This document shows, one piece after another, positions 43,429 to 51,616 of a DNA stretch of 64,000 nucleotides (position 1 is its first letter; each line of letters begins with the position of its first letter). The notes beneath the pieces were generated by a model. The model did not search any database and was not told the DNA's origin. It saw nothing but the letters and a program-made list of their open reading frames with translations. Position numbers and translations under genes: made by a program. The DNA comes from Anaerolineae bacterium (lineage in GTDB: Bacteria > Chloroflexota > Anaerolineae > 4572-78 > J111): NCBI GenBank assembly GCA_022071955.1, contig JAJVIM010000012.1, forward strand, positions 254,029 through 318,028, written 5' to 3'.

Positions 43429-45675
43429 ATGTCAGACGAATTTACCATCCAGTGCCCCAAATGCGGCACGCTTTACAATGATTTGCAGGATGTTTGCCCC
43501 TACTGCGGCGAACCGCAGCCCACCGAAGAAACGGCTTTTGTGCCCGACGACTACTTTGTTGAGCCGGAGTCGCCGCACGCCTTTGCCGATGTGCCGGCAG
43601 ATGACGCTTACGACGACGCCTCGGCGGCGGACCCGTTCAGCGATGACGATATTTTTGCGGTAGATGGCGGACCGTATGGCCAGCCCGCCGATTACCCCAC
43701 CGACCCGGCCGCCGACTATTTTGGGGCGATTGGCCGGCCTGATGTCTTTGCCCCGGCGGATGACTTTACCACAGACGACAGTTTTGTGGGGCCGGACACA
43801 CCCTACCTCGCCGATGACAGCGGCGAAGACGAGGCGCTGCTGCCGGAAGAAGAACCGGCCCAGGCTGCGCCACGCCGGTTTAAATTTCGGCGGGTGGCGT
43901 TGGGTTGCCTGGGGCTGCTGCTGTGCGCCGGCCTGTTTTACGGCGCAATTGGCATTTTTGCCGTGCGCGCCGGCCTGCAAGAGCGAACCTCGCAGGCCCA
44001 AAGTGAATCGCAAACCCACTATGAGCGGGGCCAGCAGCTTTTGGCCGAAAACTCCATTGAACTGGCCGTAGCCGAATTTGAGCGCGCCGTCAAACTCAAC
44101 CCCAACTTCCGCGAGGCGCGCCAGGCCCTGCGCGAAGCCCAGCGGCTGGCTCAGCTCCAGCCCACGCCCACCTCAGAAACGCGCACCGCCGCCGCCGCCG
44201 AAATTTTTGCCCAGGCTCAAGAATTGTTCAACGCCGAAAGTTGGGCCGATGCGGCCCAAATGCTATCGCAGGTGCGTGATCTGGACTCAACTTATGAAAC
44301 CGAGCGGGTTTCTGAGATGCTGTTTGAGGCCAACTTTCAGTTGGGCTTGCAGCAGGTTAGCCCCGAGCAGGTGCGCGAGGCGCTGGCCGCTTTTGAACAG
44401 GCGCTGGCCGAACGCCCGGACGACGAAAAAGTGCGCACCGAACGCAACAAAGCGGCCCTCTACTTAAACGGGCTGGCCGCGCTGGACGAAGACAAGCTGA
44501 GCGCCGTGAAAGCCTTTACCCAGCTCTTCCGTTTGGATGAGAATTATCTGGATACGCGCCAGCAGTTGCGCCAGGCCTACGAAGCCTACGGCGATCAACT
44601 GACCAACGACGGCGAGTGGTGCCTGGCCAAAGACCAATACACCGAAGCCAACGCGCTGCGGGCCAGCACCAGTGTGCTCGGCAAACTGAACATCAGCGCC
44701 GAACGCTGCCAGACCGAGGCGGTAACCCAGGCTCCGGGCGGCGCTGCGCCCCGGCCGGGAGTCACCCCGGCTGGGCCGGGTAGCAGCAGCGCCACCGCCG
44801 GCCCGGCCGGCATCACGACCAGCGCCACGGTCACCGCTACCACCGAGGCCACCGCGGACAGCGCGCCGGTCAGTAGCGCCGGCGGCCGGATTCTGTTTTC
44901 GGCCTACAATGTTAGCGAGACGCGCTGGGAAATTTTGGCGGCGCCGGCCTCTGGCGGGCAACCCCAAACGCTGGCCACCAACGCCATTATGCCAGCGCTC
45001 AGCCCCAACGGCGATATTTTACTGTACCGCTCCGAGCGGTCAGACTCAATTGGCATCCACGCCCTCAACCTGACTACCGGCGAAGATGTGCGGGCCACAG
45101 TGGTGCGGCAGCACATTTTGCCGCGCTGGGCCGGCGACAACCTGCAATTTGTCTTTCCGGCGCAGGAACCCGGTACCAATCGCTGGCAGGTATTTGTTGG
45201 CTTTGCCGATGGCAAAAGTGACCCCATCATTCTGCTCGATGGCCGCACGCCGGACTCCGACGGCAAAATAATTGTTTATCAGGGCACCGACCCCGAAGGC
45301 AACCAGCCCGGCATTTACTCGCGGCCGTTTGGCGGCGGTGAAGCCACCCGGCTAACCAGCCACGAAAGCGACCGTATGCCGGTACTCTCGCCGGATGGTT
45401 CGCGGCTGGCCTATATGTCTACCCAAAATGGCAACTGGGACATTTTTGTGGTGAGCGCCGCCGGCGGCAGCCCCAGAGCCGTAGTCAGCTCGCCCGGCAA
45501 CGATGGCCTGCCGGCCTGGTCGCCGGATGGCTCGCAGTTGGCCTTTGTTTCAGATCGGGACGGCAGTTGGGCCATTTATGTGGTTAATCTGGCCGGCGGC
45601 GCGCCGAGCAAATTAACCGATTGGGACGGCAACCGGCCCGATTGGCTGACCGCTCAAATCTGGTGGGGGCGTTAG
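43429..45675 (+). CDS. Zinc-ribbon, TPR and TolB-type beta-propeller membrane protein
   Basis: 748 residues. An N-terminal zinc ribbon (CPKC...CPYC, ~10-27) and an acidic, Asp-rich linker (~30-140) precede a TM helix (~160-183, LGCLGLLLCAGLFYGAIGIF). The outer part carries TPR-like helices (~190-420), a Ser/Thr/Ala linker (~425-480) and a WD40/PD40 beta-propeller (~485-748) with blades such as PVLSPDGSRLAYMSTQNGNW and PAWSPDGSQLAFVSDRDGSW. It links a cytoplasmic zinc ribbon to an extracytoplasmic propeller. GTG at 43423 is an alternative start. It follows the DUF5107 gene without a gap. Confidence 0.82.
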   Translation: MSDEFTIQCPKCGTLYNDLQDVCPYCGEPQPTEETAFVPDDYFVEPESPHAFADVPADDAYDDASAADPFSDDDIFAVDGGPYGQPADYPTDPAADYFGAIGRPDVFAPADDFTTDDSFVGPDTPYLADDSGEDEALLPEEEPAQAAPRRFKFRRVALGCLGLLLCAGLFYGAIGIFAVRAGLQERTSQAQSESQTHYERGQQLLAENSIELAVAEFERAVKLNPNFREARQALREAQRLAQLQPTPTSETRTAAAAEIFAQAQELFNAESWADAAQMLSQVRDLDSTYETERVSEMLFEANFQLGLQQVSPEQVREALAAFEQALAERPDDEKVRTERNKAALYLNGLAALDEDKLSAVKAFTQLFRLDENYLDTRQQLRQAYEAYGDQLTNDGEWCLAKDQYTEANALRASTSVLGKLNISAERCQTEAVTQAPGGAAPRPGVTPAGPGSSSATAGPAGITTSATVTATTEATADSAPVSSAGGRILFSAYNVSETRWEILAAPASGGQPQTLATNAIMPALSPNGDILLYRSERSDSIGIHALNLTTGEDVRATVVRQHILPRWAGDNLQFVFPAQEPGTNRWQVFVGFADGKSDPIILLDGRTPDSDGKIIVYQGTDPEGNQPGIYSRPFGGGEATRLTSHESDRMPVLSPDGSRLAYMSTQNGNWDIFVVSAAGGSPRAVVSSPGNDGLPAWSPDGSQLAFVSDRDGSWAIYVVNLAGGAPSKLTDWDGNRPDWLTAQIWWGR

Positions 45676-45682
45676 TTCGGGT

Positions 45683-45711
45683 TTGATTTTTAGCGGGGAT
45701 TGGGTTATACT
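45683..45711 (+). promoter_or_regulatory. Promoter of the tRNA operon
   Basis: TTGATT (45683-45688), a 17-bp spacer and TATACT (45706-45711), 14 bp upstream of tRNA-Pro. Confidence 0.65.
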
Positions 45712-45724
45712 AGCCGTTGCATGT

Positions 45725-45799
45725 CGGGGTGTAGCTCAGCCCGGTTAGAGTGCTTGGTTTGGGACCAAGAGGCCGACGGTTCAAATCCGTCCACCCCGA
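45725..45799 (+). tRNA. tRNA-Pro (anticodon TGG)
   Basis: Acceptor CGGGGTG pairs with CACCCCG (45792-45798). The anticodon stem CTTGG/CCAAG encloses TGG at 45760-45762; the T arm has GTTCAAATC. CCA is not encoded. Confidence 0.95.
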
Positions 45800-45810
45800 C
45801 TCAGAGTGAT

Positions 45811-45881
45811 GCGGGCATAGCTTAGTGGTAAAGCCCTAGCCTTCCAAGCTAGTTACACGGGTTCGAGCCCCGTTGCCCGCT
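45811..45881 (+). tRNA. tRNA-Gly (anticodon TCC)
   Basis: Acceptor GCGGGCA pairs with TGCCCGC (45874-45880). Anticodon stem CTAGC/GCTAG encloses TCC at 45843-45845; T loop GTTCGAGCC. CCA is not encoded. Confidence 0.95.
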
Positions 45882-45892
45882 CTGGCAAGTCA

Positions 45893-45965
45893 GGGCCCTT
45901 AGCTCAGCGGTTAGAGCGACCGGCTCATAACCGGTTGGCCGCAGGTTCGAATCCTGCAGGGCCCA
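45893..45965 (+). tRNA. tRNA with CAT anticodon (Met or lysidine-type Ile2)
   Basis: Acceptor GGGCCCT pairs with AGGGCCC (45958-45964). Anticodon stem ACCGG/CCGGT encloses CAT at 45926-45928. It is not an initiator, because the first acceptor pair is matched. The acceptor and D-arm (CCCTTAGCTCAGCGGTTAG) look closer to tRNA-Ile2, but elongator Met cannot be excluded by eye. Confidence 0.9.
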
Positions 45966-45966
45966 C

Positions 45967-45998
45967 AAAAACACCCGGCGGCGAGTTGGGTGTTTTTT
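45967..45998. terminator. Terminator shared by the tRNA operon and the kinase gene
   Basis: AAAAACACCC (45967-45976) and GGGTGTTTTT (45988-45997) form a stem with T-runs on both strands. It begins 2 bases after the last tRNA and touches the stop codon of the minus-strand kinase. Confidence 0.85.
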
Positions 45999-46909
45999 TA
46001 TTTGGCCGGGCCAAACGCCTGCGCCAACCGCCGTTCGGCCTCGCAGCGAATATTGGCCGGCAGCACCGGCACCCCCACCTGGGCCAGCGCAAACGTGGCC
46101 GAAACCGCCCCGTACCGCCCCGCCGCCAGCGGGTTCCCCCCGGACTCTACAAAGCCAACCACAAAACCGCCGCAGTAGGCGTTACCCGCGCCGGTCTCAT
46201 CGACAACCGGGACGGTGATGGCCGGCACGTGGTGGCGTTCTGCCGCGGTGCCCACCAGCGAGCCATCGGCCCCCAGCCGCAGGGCAAAACAGCGTACCCC
46301 GCATTCCAGCAGCAAATCGGCCTGCCGCTGCGGGTCTGCTTCCCCCAACAGCCAGCTCAATTCTACCGTTTGCGGCGAAATAATATCGATGAGCGGAGCC
46401 ACCTGCCGAAAACCGGCCAGATTCTCCGGCTTGAAATAAATTTCCCACGGTTCCCACAATATCACCAGCGCCGGGTTGATGGTTTTGAGATGCGTGGCCC
46501 AGGCCAAAGCCGTGGCCGTGGTCGGCGTTTGCAGAAACACCGCCCGCGCGGCGGCAAAGTCGGGCGGAAATTCATCGGGCCGAATGGGGATTTGCTGAAA
46601 AAGCTCAAAATCGGTGCGAGGCACTTCGTGGCGGGTGCCGTCGGTTTCAAACAGTTGCCAAAAGCGCGGCTGCGGCACCGGCCGGGTAATCACGCCGCGG
46701 GTGTCGGCCAGCGCGGTCAAACGCTCCCAGGCCGCCGGCGGAAAGCCCTGGCCGATAATGCTCACCAGCGCGGTGCCGGCGCTCCACACCCGCATACCGG
46801 CGACGGCGTGGCTGCCGCCGCCGCCCAGCACGCCCATCGCCGTTTGGCCGGTGGGAAAAACAATATCATCGATGATAATGGAACCGATGGCCGCGTACTC
46901 AGCCACCAA
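45998..46909 (-). CDS. PfkB-family kinase, MAK32-like, with GAGN in place of GAGD
   Basis: 303 residues with the ribokinase fold. N-terminal AAIGSIIIDDIVFPTGQTAM and LGGGGSHAVAG mark substrate binding; the anion-hole motif reads DETGAGNAYCGGF. In most PfkB kinases the last residue of GAGD is the catalytic Asp; here it is Asn. The close relative at 50678 has the same Asn, so it is a subfamily trait (I recall similar motifs in fungal MAK32) and not a random loss. It overlaps the nucleoside hydrolase by 11 bp, suggesting a linked reaction such as ribose or nucleoside phosphorylation. Activity with Asn is uncertain. Confidence 0.82.
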   Translation of the reverse strand: MVAEYAAIGSIIIDDIVFPTGQTAMGVLGGGGSHAVAGMRVWSAGTALVSIIGQGFPPAAWERLTALADTRGVITRPVPQPRFWQLFETDGTRHEVPRTDFELFQQIPIRPDEFPPDFAAARAVFLQTPTTATALAWATHLKTINPALVILWEPWEIYFKPENLAGFRQVAPLIDIISPQTVELSWLLGEADPQRQADLLLECGVRCFALRLGADGSLVGTAAERHHVPAITVPVVDETGAGNAYCGGFVVGFVESGGNPLAAGRYGAVSATFALAQVGVPVLPANIRCEAERRLAQAFGPAK

Positions 46910-47819
46910 ACGCCTCGTCGAAAATGGCTACAAAACGGTCGCGGTTAATGCCCACGCCAACATCAACGTTGGCCGCCACGCCACGGAACTGGTAGCCAAA
47001 ATCGCACACGGTCCGGCCGCGGGTCAGTTCACCGCTCAGTTCGATGTCGCAGCGGGCCGGGCGGGTGTGCAAAATGGCCGGCTCGATGACCGCGGCCACG
47101 GCGCAGGCGTCGTACACCTGGCCGGCCGCCGCGCCAAACTTGCGCACAAACCAATCGACCTCTTCGTGAATGAGCGGGCCGGCCACAGCCGCGCCGGGCG
47201 TGGGGTAGCTCAAAATGCGGTCGGCATCGGCGGGGGTCACCAGCGCCTGGCGGGTCACTTCCAGCCCGACCATTTTGAGGGGAATACCGGCCTGAAAGAC
47301 AATCCGCGCGGCTTCGGGATCGGCGTAAATATTAAACTCGGCGGAGGGGGTAGTGTTGCCTTCGGTGTACGCGCCGCCCATCAGCACAATTTGGGGGATG
47401 CGGCGGGCCAGTTGCGGCTGGCGCAACAGCGCCACGGCAATGTTGGTGAGCGGCGCAACCGGCACCAGCACCGTATCCGGGCCGGCCGGACCAAGGTAGT
47501 AATCAATCAAAAAATCGACGGCGTGGGCCGCGGCCGGGGCGAGGGTTGGCTCGGGCAGTTTGAGACGGCGCTCCTGGTCGGGGTCGCGGGGGTAGGGCTG
47601 CTGGTGCATGTGACGATCGATGCCGGCGTACACCGGCACGTGGGCCAGATTGCCCTGCTCCAGCGCGGCCAGCGAATTGCGCACCACCAGCTCCAACGGC
47701 GCGTTGCCCTCAACACAGGTAACCGCCACCAGTTCCACGGCCGGGTGATAACCGGCCAGCAGTATGGCCACCGCGTCGTCGCCGCCGGTGTCCACATCGA
47801 TGATCAATTTTTGGGGCAT
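46899..47819 (-). CDS. Nucleoside hydrolase (IUNH family)
   Basis: 306 residues. It should hydrolyse ribonucleosides to base and ribose. The calcium site motif is IIDVDTGGDDAVAIL at the N-terminus; EFNIYADPEAARIVFQAG and the strand with VLMGGAYTEGN are typical. The kinase gene overlaps its 3' end by 11 bp and a small helical protein gene lies 3 bp upstream. It is one of two hydrolases in the cluster and is diverged from the other, so the substrates probably differ. Confidence 0.9.
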   Translation of the reverse strand: MPQKLIIDVDTGGDDAVAILLAGYHPAVELVAVTCVEGNAPLELVVRNSLAALEQGNLAHVPVYAGIDRHMHQQPYPRDPDQERRLKLPEPTLAPAAAHAVDFLIDYYLGPAGPDTVLVPVAPLTNIAVALLRQPQLARRIPQIVLMGGAYTEGNTTPSAEFNIYADPEAARIVFQAGIPLKMVGLEVTRQALVTPADADRILSYPTPGAAVAGPLIHEEVDWFVRKFGAAAGQVYDACAVAAVIEPAILHTRPARCDIELSGELTRGRTVCDFGYQFRGVAANVDVGVGINRDRFVAIFDEAFGG

Positions 47820-47822
47820 GCG

Positions 47823-48242
47823 CTATTTCTGCTCCGCGCTCTCGTCCGATGCGGCGGGCGGAGTTTTTTCTATCTGACTGATGGCCCGGTCAATTTCCTG
47901 CCGGATAGAGCGGAACGCCTCCAGCAAATGCGGCCGCACCTGCTGGACCATTTCTTCGCCCTGAGACTGGGCGGTTTTGGCCGCCTTTTCAAATTCGGCC
48001 TGCATTTTCTTGCCCTGCTCGGAGTCGGTGGCGCTTTTGACGGCCTCGTTGAGCTGGCTGGCCACGTCGTTCAGGCTGGACTGCATTTTGTGCATGTACT
48101 GCCGGGCTTCATCGCTTTGCCAGGTAGCGCCAAACGCTGCCGCCAGCGAGTCGCCCAATTTGCGAAACTGCTGGCCCACCTCGGCCCAGGGATCGGCCGG
48201 GCCGGATTGCTGCGAGTCTTGAGGTTTTGATTCGTCAGTCAT
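47823..48242 (-). CDS. Helical, coiled-coil soluble protein
   Basis: 139 residues, mostly amphipathic helix (ARQYMHKMQSSLNDVASQLN, MVQQVRPHLLEAFRSIRQEI), acidic ends and no Cys. No signal peptide or catalytic motif. Its ribosome site (AAAGGAT) falls within one copy of an 11-bp direct repeat that flanks a 97-bp insertion upstream. Before that insertion it would have followed the SpoIIE-phosphatase stop within about 12 bases, so it is probably a partner of that protein. Family not recognised. Confidence 0.65.
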   Translation of the reverse strand: MTDESKPQDSQQSGPADPWAEVGQQFRKLGDSLAAAFGATWQSDEARQYMHKMQSSLNDVASQLNEAVKSATDSEQGKKMQAEFEKAAKTAQSQGEEMVQQVRPHLLEAFRSIRQEIDRAISQIEKTPPAASDESAEQK

Positions 48243-48249
48243 AATTTAT

Positions 48250-48368
48250 CCTTTCAATTTTAGTGTGACTAAAGTGAGTTGGAAGAGGAAGGATTTGGGG
48301 GGAACTACCCCCCAAGCCCCCCGGCCTGCGGCGCTTTCCTATTCATTTTAGTCACACCCTTTCAATTT
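48250..48368. mobile_element. 97-bp MITE-like insertion with 11-bp target duplication
   Basis: The direct repeat CCTTTCAATTT occurs at 48250-48260 and 48358-48368. Between them, GTGTGACTAAA (48263-48273) and its inverse TTTAGTCACAC (48347-48357) form terminal inverted repeats around a G/C-tract core (GGGGGGAACTACCCCCC). Without the insert, the phosphatase stop codon and the next gene's ribosome site would overlap in one copy of the 11-bp sequence. No transposase is encoded. Confidence 0.6.
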
Positions 48369-50608
48369 GTGCGCTGCACCAGCAGCAACGTGACATCATC
48401 GTGGGCGTGAAGGCCGTTGGCAAAGGCGCTGGTTGCCTCCAGCAGCGCCTGCTGCACCGTTTCAACCGGCTGCCCCCGGAGTTGTTCCAACACGGCGGCC
48501 ACGCCTTCAAACCCAAACATTTGCCGGCGACGGTTCATGCGTTCAACCAGGCCATCGGTAAAAAATACCAGCATATCGCCCGGCTCAAGGGCCAGCGTGA
48601 TTTCCTGATAGGGCACGTCTTCCAGCACGCCCAGCGGCCAGTGCGCGCCCGGAGTTTCAACCAGCCGCAGCGGTTGATCGGCGGCGGGCACCCAATAAGG
48701 GGCCAACTGCCCGCCGTTGCTAAAAGTGATACGGTTATCGCCGGCCAGCACTAAAGCGTAAGACACGGCCACAAACGAGCCATCGGGCACGTCCTCGTAC
48801 AGCAGCCGGTTGATTTCTCGCATTACTTTGGCCGGCGAGCGATGATCAGAGCCTTTGGAAGCGACCACACTTTGGGCCGCGCCCATCAACATGGCCGCCT
48901 GAATACTTTTGCCGGAAACATCGCCGATGGCCAGCCCCCAGTAGTGATCGCGGCGGCGAACAAATTCGTAAAAGTCGCCGGCGGTTTCGCGGGCCGGCAA
49001 ACACACCGCCGAGATTTGCCAGCCGGGAATCTGCGGGACGTGCTCCGGCAAAAATCCCACCTGAATCCGGCGGGCAATGGTCAATTCCTGCTCAACCTGT
49101 TTCACCTCAAGGCTGTACAGGCGGGCATTTTCCAGCGCTACCGCTGCCTGCGTGGCCAGCAGAATGAGAGCGTCAACTTCATCCGTGGCAAAATGATGCG
49201 GATTTTTAAAACCCACCACCATTACACCCAACACCTGCTCCCGTTTTTTCATAGGGATGCCGATGATGGCGGCAAAGTCATCGTACAGGGTTTGGCCGCG
49301 ATAGAGGGGATGGCTGCGGGCATCGGTGATGGCCAGCGGCTGGCCGGTGTTGACAACGGTGGCCGTCAACCCATCCTTCCGCGGGCGAGGCGGTGAGGGC
49401 AGCCGCCGGCTGATTTCGCCGCCGCGGTCAAGGGCCGAAGCCAGGGTGAAGCCATCGGTTTCACACAGAAAAATGCGAATGTGCTGGGCGTCGAGCAAAT
49501 CCAGCACGCTGGTTGAGACGGTACGGAACACGTCGTCCAGCTCCAGCGACGACATAATACTGACACCGATATCCTGAATTGAGGCCAGTAGTTCGGCGCG
49601 TTTGGTGGCCTGCCGGTACAACTCGGCGTTGTGAATGGCGATGGCGGCCTGGTTGGCAAAATCGGTGGTCAGCGGGATGTGGGTTTCGCTAAACTGGTGG
49701 GCGACGCAGCCGTTGATATTGAGCAACCCCACTACCTCGCCATCGACAATGAGTGGCACGCCCAGCCAGCACAAAATGGCCGGGTTTTCGTAAACGCGCC
49801 AGTGAGGGTGGGTGGCCGTGTTGCGCACCAGCACCGCCCGCCCGCTGTAAAAAATTTCAGAAGCGCCCCACAATTGGTCAATCGGGATGATTTTGCCGGG
49901 ATCAGATGGGCTAAAACTGCCACGCCATGCCTTGAGCTGAACGCCATCGCCCACGCGCAAATAAATTGAACTGCCATCGACGGGCAAAACTTTTTCCAAT
50001 TGTTCCAGAATCAGCTGTAACACTTCATCCGGGTCCAGCGATTGGCTGAGCACGCGGTTGATTTCGCGCAGGCGCTGGGCCTGCTGCCGGCCTCGCTCAA
50101 CGGCTTCCAGCGAAAAGGTATAGTCAACCGCCACGGCAATCTGGTTGCCGATGATGTGGCACAGTTCCAACTCCTCGGTGGTAAAGGCGCGCCAATCGCT
50201 GATCACATCCAGGCTGAGGCTGCCCATAATCCGGCCCTGCACCACCAGCGGAATAATCACAATCGACTGAATGCCCAGCGCCTGCATGGTTGGCCGCGCA
50301 CCGCCCATAATCGGGTCGTGCTGGGCATCAAACACAAAAATGGGTTTTTGCTCTTCGATCAACTGATCGAGCAGGGGATAATCAACCAGCGGCACGCGCA
50401 GCCCCACCGCTCCTTGAGCCGGAAATTCGGCCAAAACCACGCCCTCTTCGTCACCTTTTTCAAAAAGGAGCATGCCGCTGTGATCAACGCCAAACATATC
50501 AACCAGTTGGCGGGCCACGTTGGTTAACATCTCATCAAGGTTGAGGGATGGATTGAGCAGCGTTAAAAATTTTTGCAGGTTGGCCAGGGTTTCGGCTGAG
50601 TGTGTCAT
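48362..50608 (-). CDS. GAF-GAF-GAF-SpoIIE serine phosphatase
   Basis: 748 residues, cytoplasmic. GAF domains lie at ~20-170, ~190-345 and ~365-510; the PP2C/SpoIIE phosphatase at ~535-745 has ARETAGDFYEF, AIGDVSGKSIQAAM, FFTDGLVERMNR and DDVTLLLVQ, covering the metal-binding Asp residues. Such proteins dephosphorylate anti-sigma-factor antagonists in partner-switching; no anti-sigma pair is present here. It interrupts the nucleoside genes, 69 bp after a kinase gene, and may sense a small molecule relevant to them (inference). Confidence 0.9.
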   Translation of the reverse strand: MTHSAETLANLQKFLTLLNPSLNLDEMLTNVARQLVDMFGVDHSGMLLFEKGDEEGVVLAEFPAQGAVGLRVPLVDYPLLDQLIEEQKPIFVFDAQHDPIMGGARPTMQALGIQSIVIIPLVVQGRIMGSLSLDVISDWRAFTTEELELCHIIGNQIAVAVDYTFSLEAVERGRQQAQRLREINRVLSQSLDPDEVLQLILEQLEKVLPVDGSSIYLRVGDGVQLKAWRGSFSPSDPGKIIPIDQLWGASEIFYSGRAVLVRNTATHPHWRVYENPAILCWLGVPLIVDGEVVGLLNINGCVAHQFSETHIPLTTDFANQAAIAIHNAELYRQATKRAELLASIQDIGVSIMSSLELDDVFRTVSTSVLDLLDAQHIRIFLCETDGFTLASALDRGGEISRRLPSPPRPRKDGLTATVVNTGQPLAITDARSHPLYRGQTLYDDFAAIIGIPMKKREQVLGVMVVGFKNPHHFATDEVDALILLATQAAVALENARLYSLEVKQVEQELTIARRIQVGFLPEHVPQIPGWQISAVCLPARETAGDFYEFVRRRDHYWGLAIGDVSGKSIQAAMLMGAAQSVVASKGSDHRSPAKVMREINRLLYEDVPDGSFVAVSYALVLAGDNRITFSNGGQLAPYWVPAADQPLRLVETPGAHWPLGVLEDVPYQEITLALEPGDMLVFFTDGLVERMNRRRQMFGFEGVAAVLEQLRGQPVETVQQALLEATSAFANGLHAHDDVTLLLVQRTN

Positions 50609-50677
50609 AGGCCTTGCCCAAAAAGCTGAGGTTTTGCCGTTGGCTTATTATAGGGCGAATCACCCAAAGCGGCCAAC

Positions 50678-51595
50678 TTAAAAAATCTGGTGAGTGTGAC
50701 CGGCCACAAGCTGGCGACGGCGTTCAACTTCGGCGGCCGGAGCCGGGGTGGGGGGCAACCCCACCTGCTCAACCAAAAAGCTGGCCGCCACCGAGCCGTA
50801 CACCCCGGCGGTAGCCAGGCTGCCGGTTTGCACCCAGCCGGCCAAAAAGCCGCCGCAAAAAGCGTTACCGGCCCCGGTTGGGTCGATGATGCGGGTTGGC
50901 AGCGGCGGTATCTGCCACATTTCGCCGGTATCGGCCCGATACACCAGCGCACCGTTGGCCCCTTCTCGCAGGGCGACCACCTGCGCCCCGGCTTCGGCCA
51001 GGCGGCGCACCAGCTCCGGCGGTGAGCCGTCACCCACCAGCGAGCGGGCTTCGGCCAGGTTGGGTGAAAAAATCTGGCCGGCCGAGGCCAGCGCGGCAAC
51101 TTCTGCGGCGGTCAGCGGTCGCTGCGCCGCCCGAAACGGCTCGATGCTGACCACCGCACCGGCCTGCCGCAAGGCCGAGATAAACTCAAAATCCGGCTCT
51201 TCCGGGTGGATGCCCAAATGGTAACCCCGCGCGGCGCGGTAACCGGGCGGCAGCACATCCCAGCGGCGGCCCAACTGCGCGCCGATAGCCGGGCCGGGGA
51301 TGCGCCACACCTGCGTGCGCCGGCCGTCTTCTTCCAACACCTGCCAGGCCCGGGGTGTGGGCCAACGTGAGTCAAAGCGCAGGCCAGCGGTATCGATAGC
51401 CAGTTGGGCCAACCAGTCACGGGCCGCAACCGGCAGATCGCTGCCAACGCCGGCCACCAGCCCCACTTTGCTGGCCCACAGTTTGAGGCCAAACGCGGTT
51501 TGCGGCCCGCCGCCGCCCAGCATGCCCATCGCGGTGCGGCCATCGGGAAAAACAATGTCATCGATGATCAGTGAAAACGTAACAAAATCGACCAT
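50678..51595 (-). CDS. PfkB-family kinase, MAK32-like, with GAGN in place of GAGD
   Basis: 305 residues. It is a paralogue of the kinase at 45998: TFSLIIDDIVFPDGRTAMGM, LGGGGPQTAFG and DPTGAGNAFCGGFLAGW. Again Asn replaces the catalytic Asp of GAGD. The C-terminus (YGSVAASFLVEQVGLPP) is family-like. It starts 21 bp after a nucleoside hydrolase gene, repeating the hydrolase-kinase arrangement seen at 45998-47819. Phosphorylation of the released ribose is the simplest role if the Asn form is active. Confidence 0.82.
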   Translation of the reverse strand: MVDFVTFSLIIDDIVFPDGRTAMGMLGGGGPQTAFGLKLWASKVGLVAGVGSDLPVAARDWLAQLAIDTAGLRFDSRWPTPRAWQVLEEDGRRTQVWRIPGPAIGAQLGRRWDVLPPGYRAARGYHLGIHPEEPDFEFISALRQAGAVVSIEPFRAAQRPLTAAEVAALASAGQIFSPNLAEARSLVGDGSPPELVRRLAEAGAQVVALREGANGALVYRADTGEMWQIPPLPTRIIDPTGAGNAFCGGFLAGWVQTGSLATAGVYGSVAASFLVEQVGLPPTPAPAAEVERRRQLVAGHTHQIF

Positions 51596-51616
51596 TGCTG
51601 CTCACGCCGAAACTTG

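Noticed and set aside
46614..48230. Plus-strand open frame of 538 codons
   Set aside because: It is antisense to three well-supported genes (kinase, nucleoside hydrolase, helical protein) and has no recognisable domain or ribosome site.
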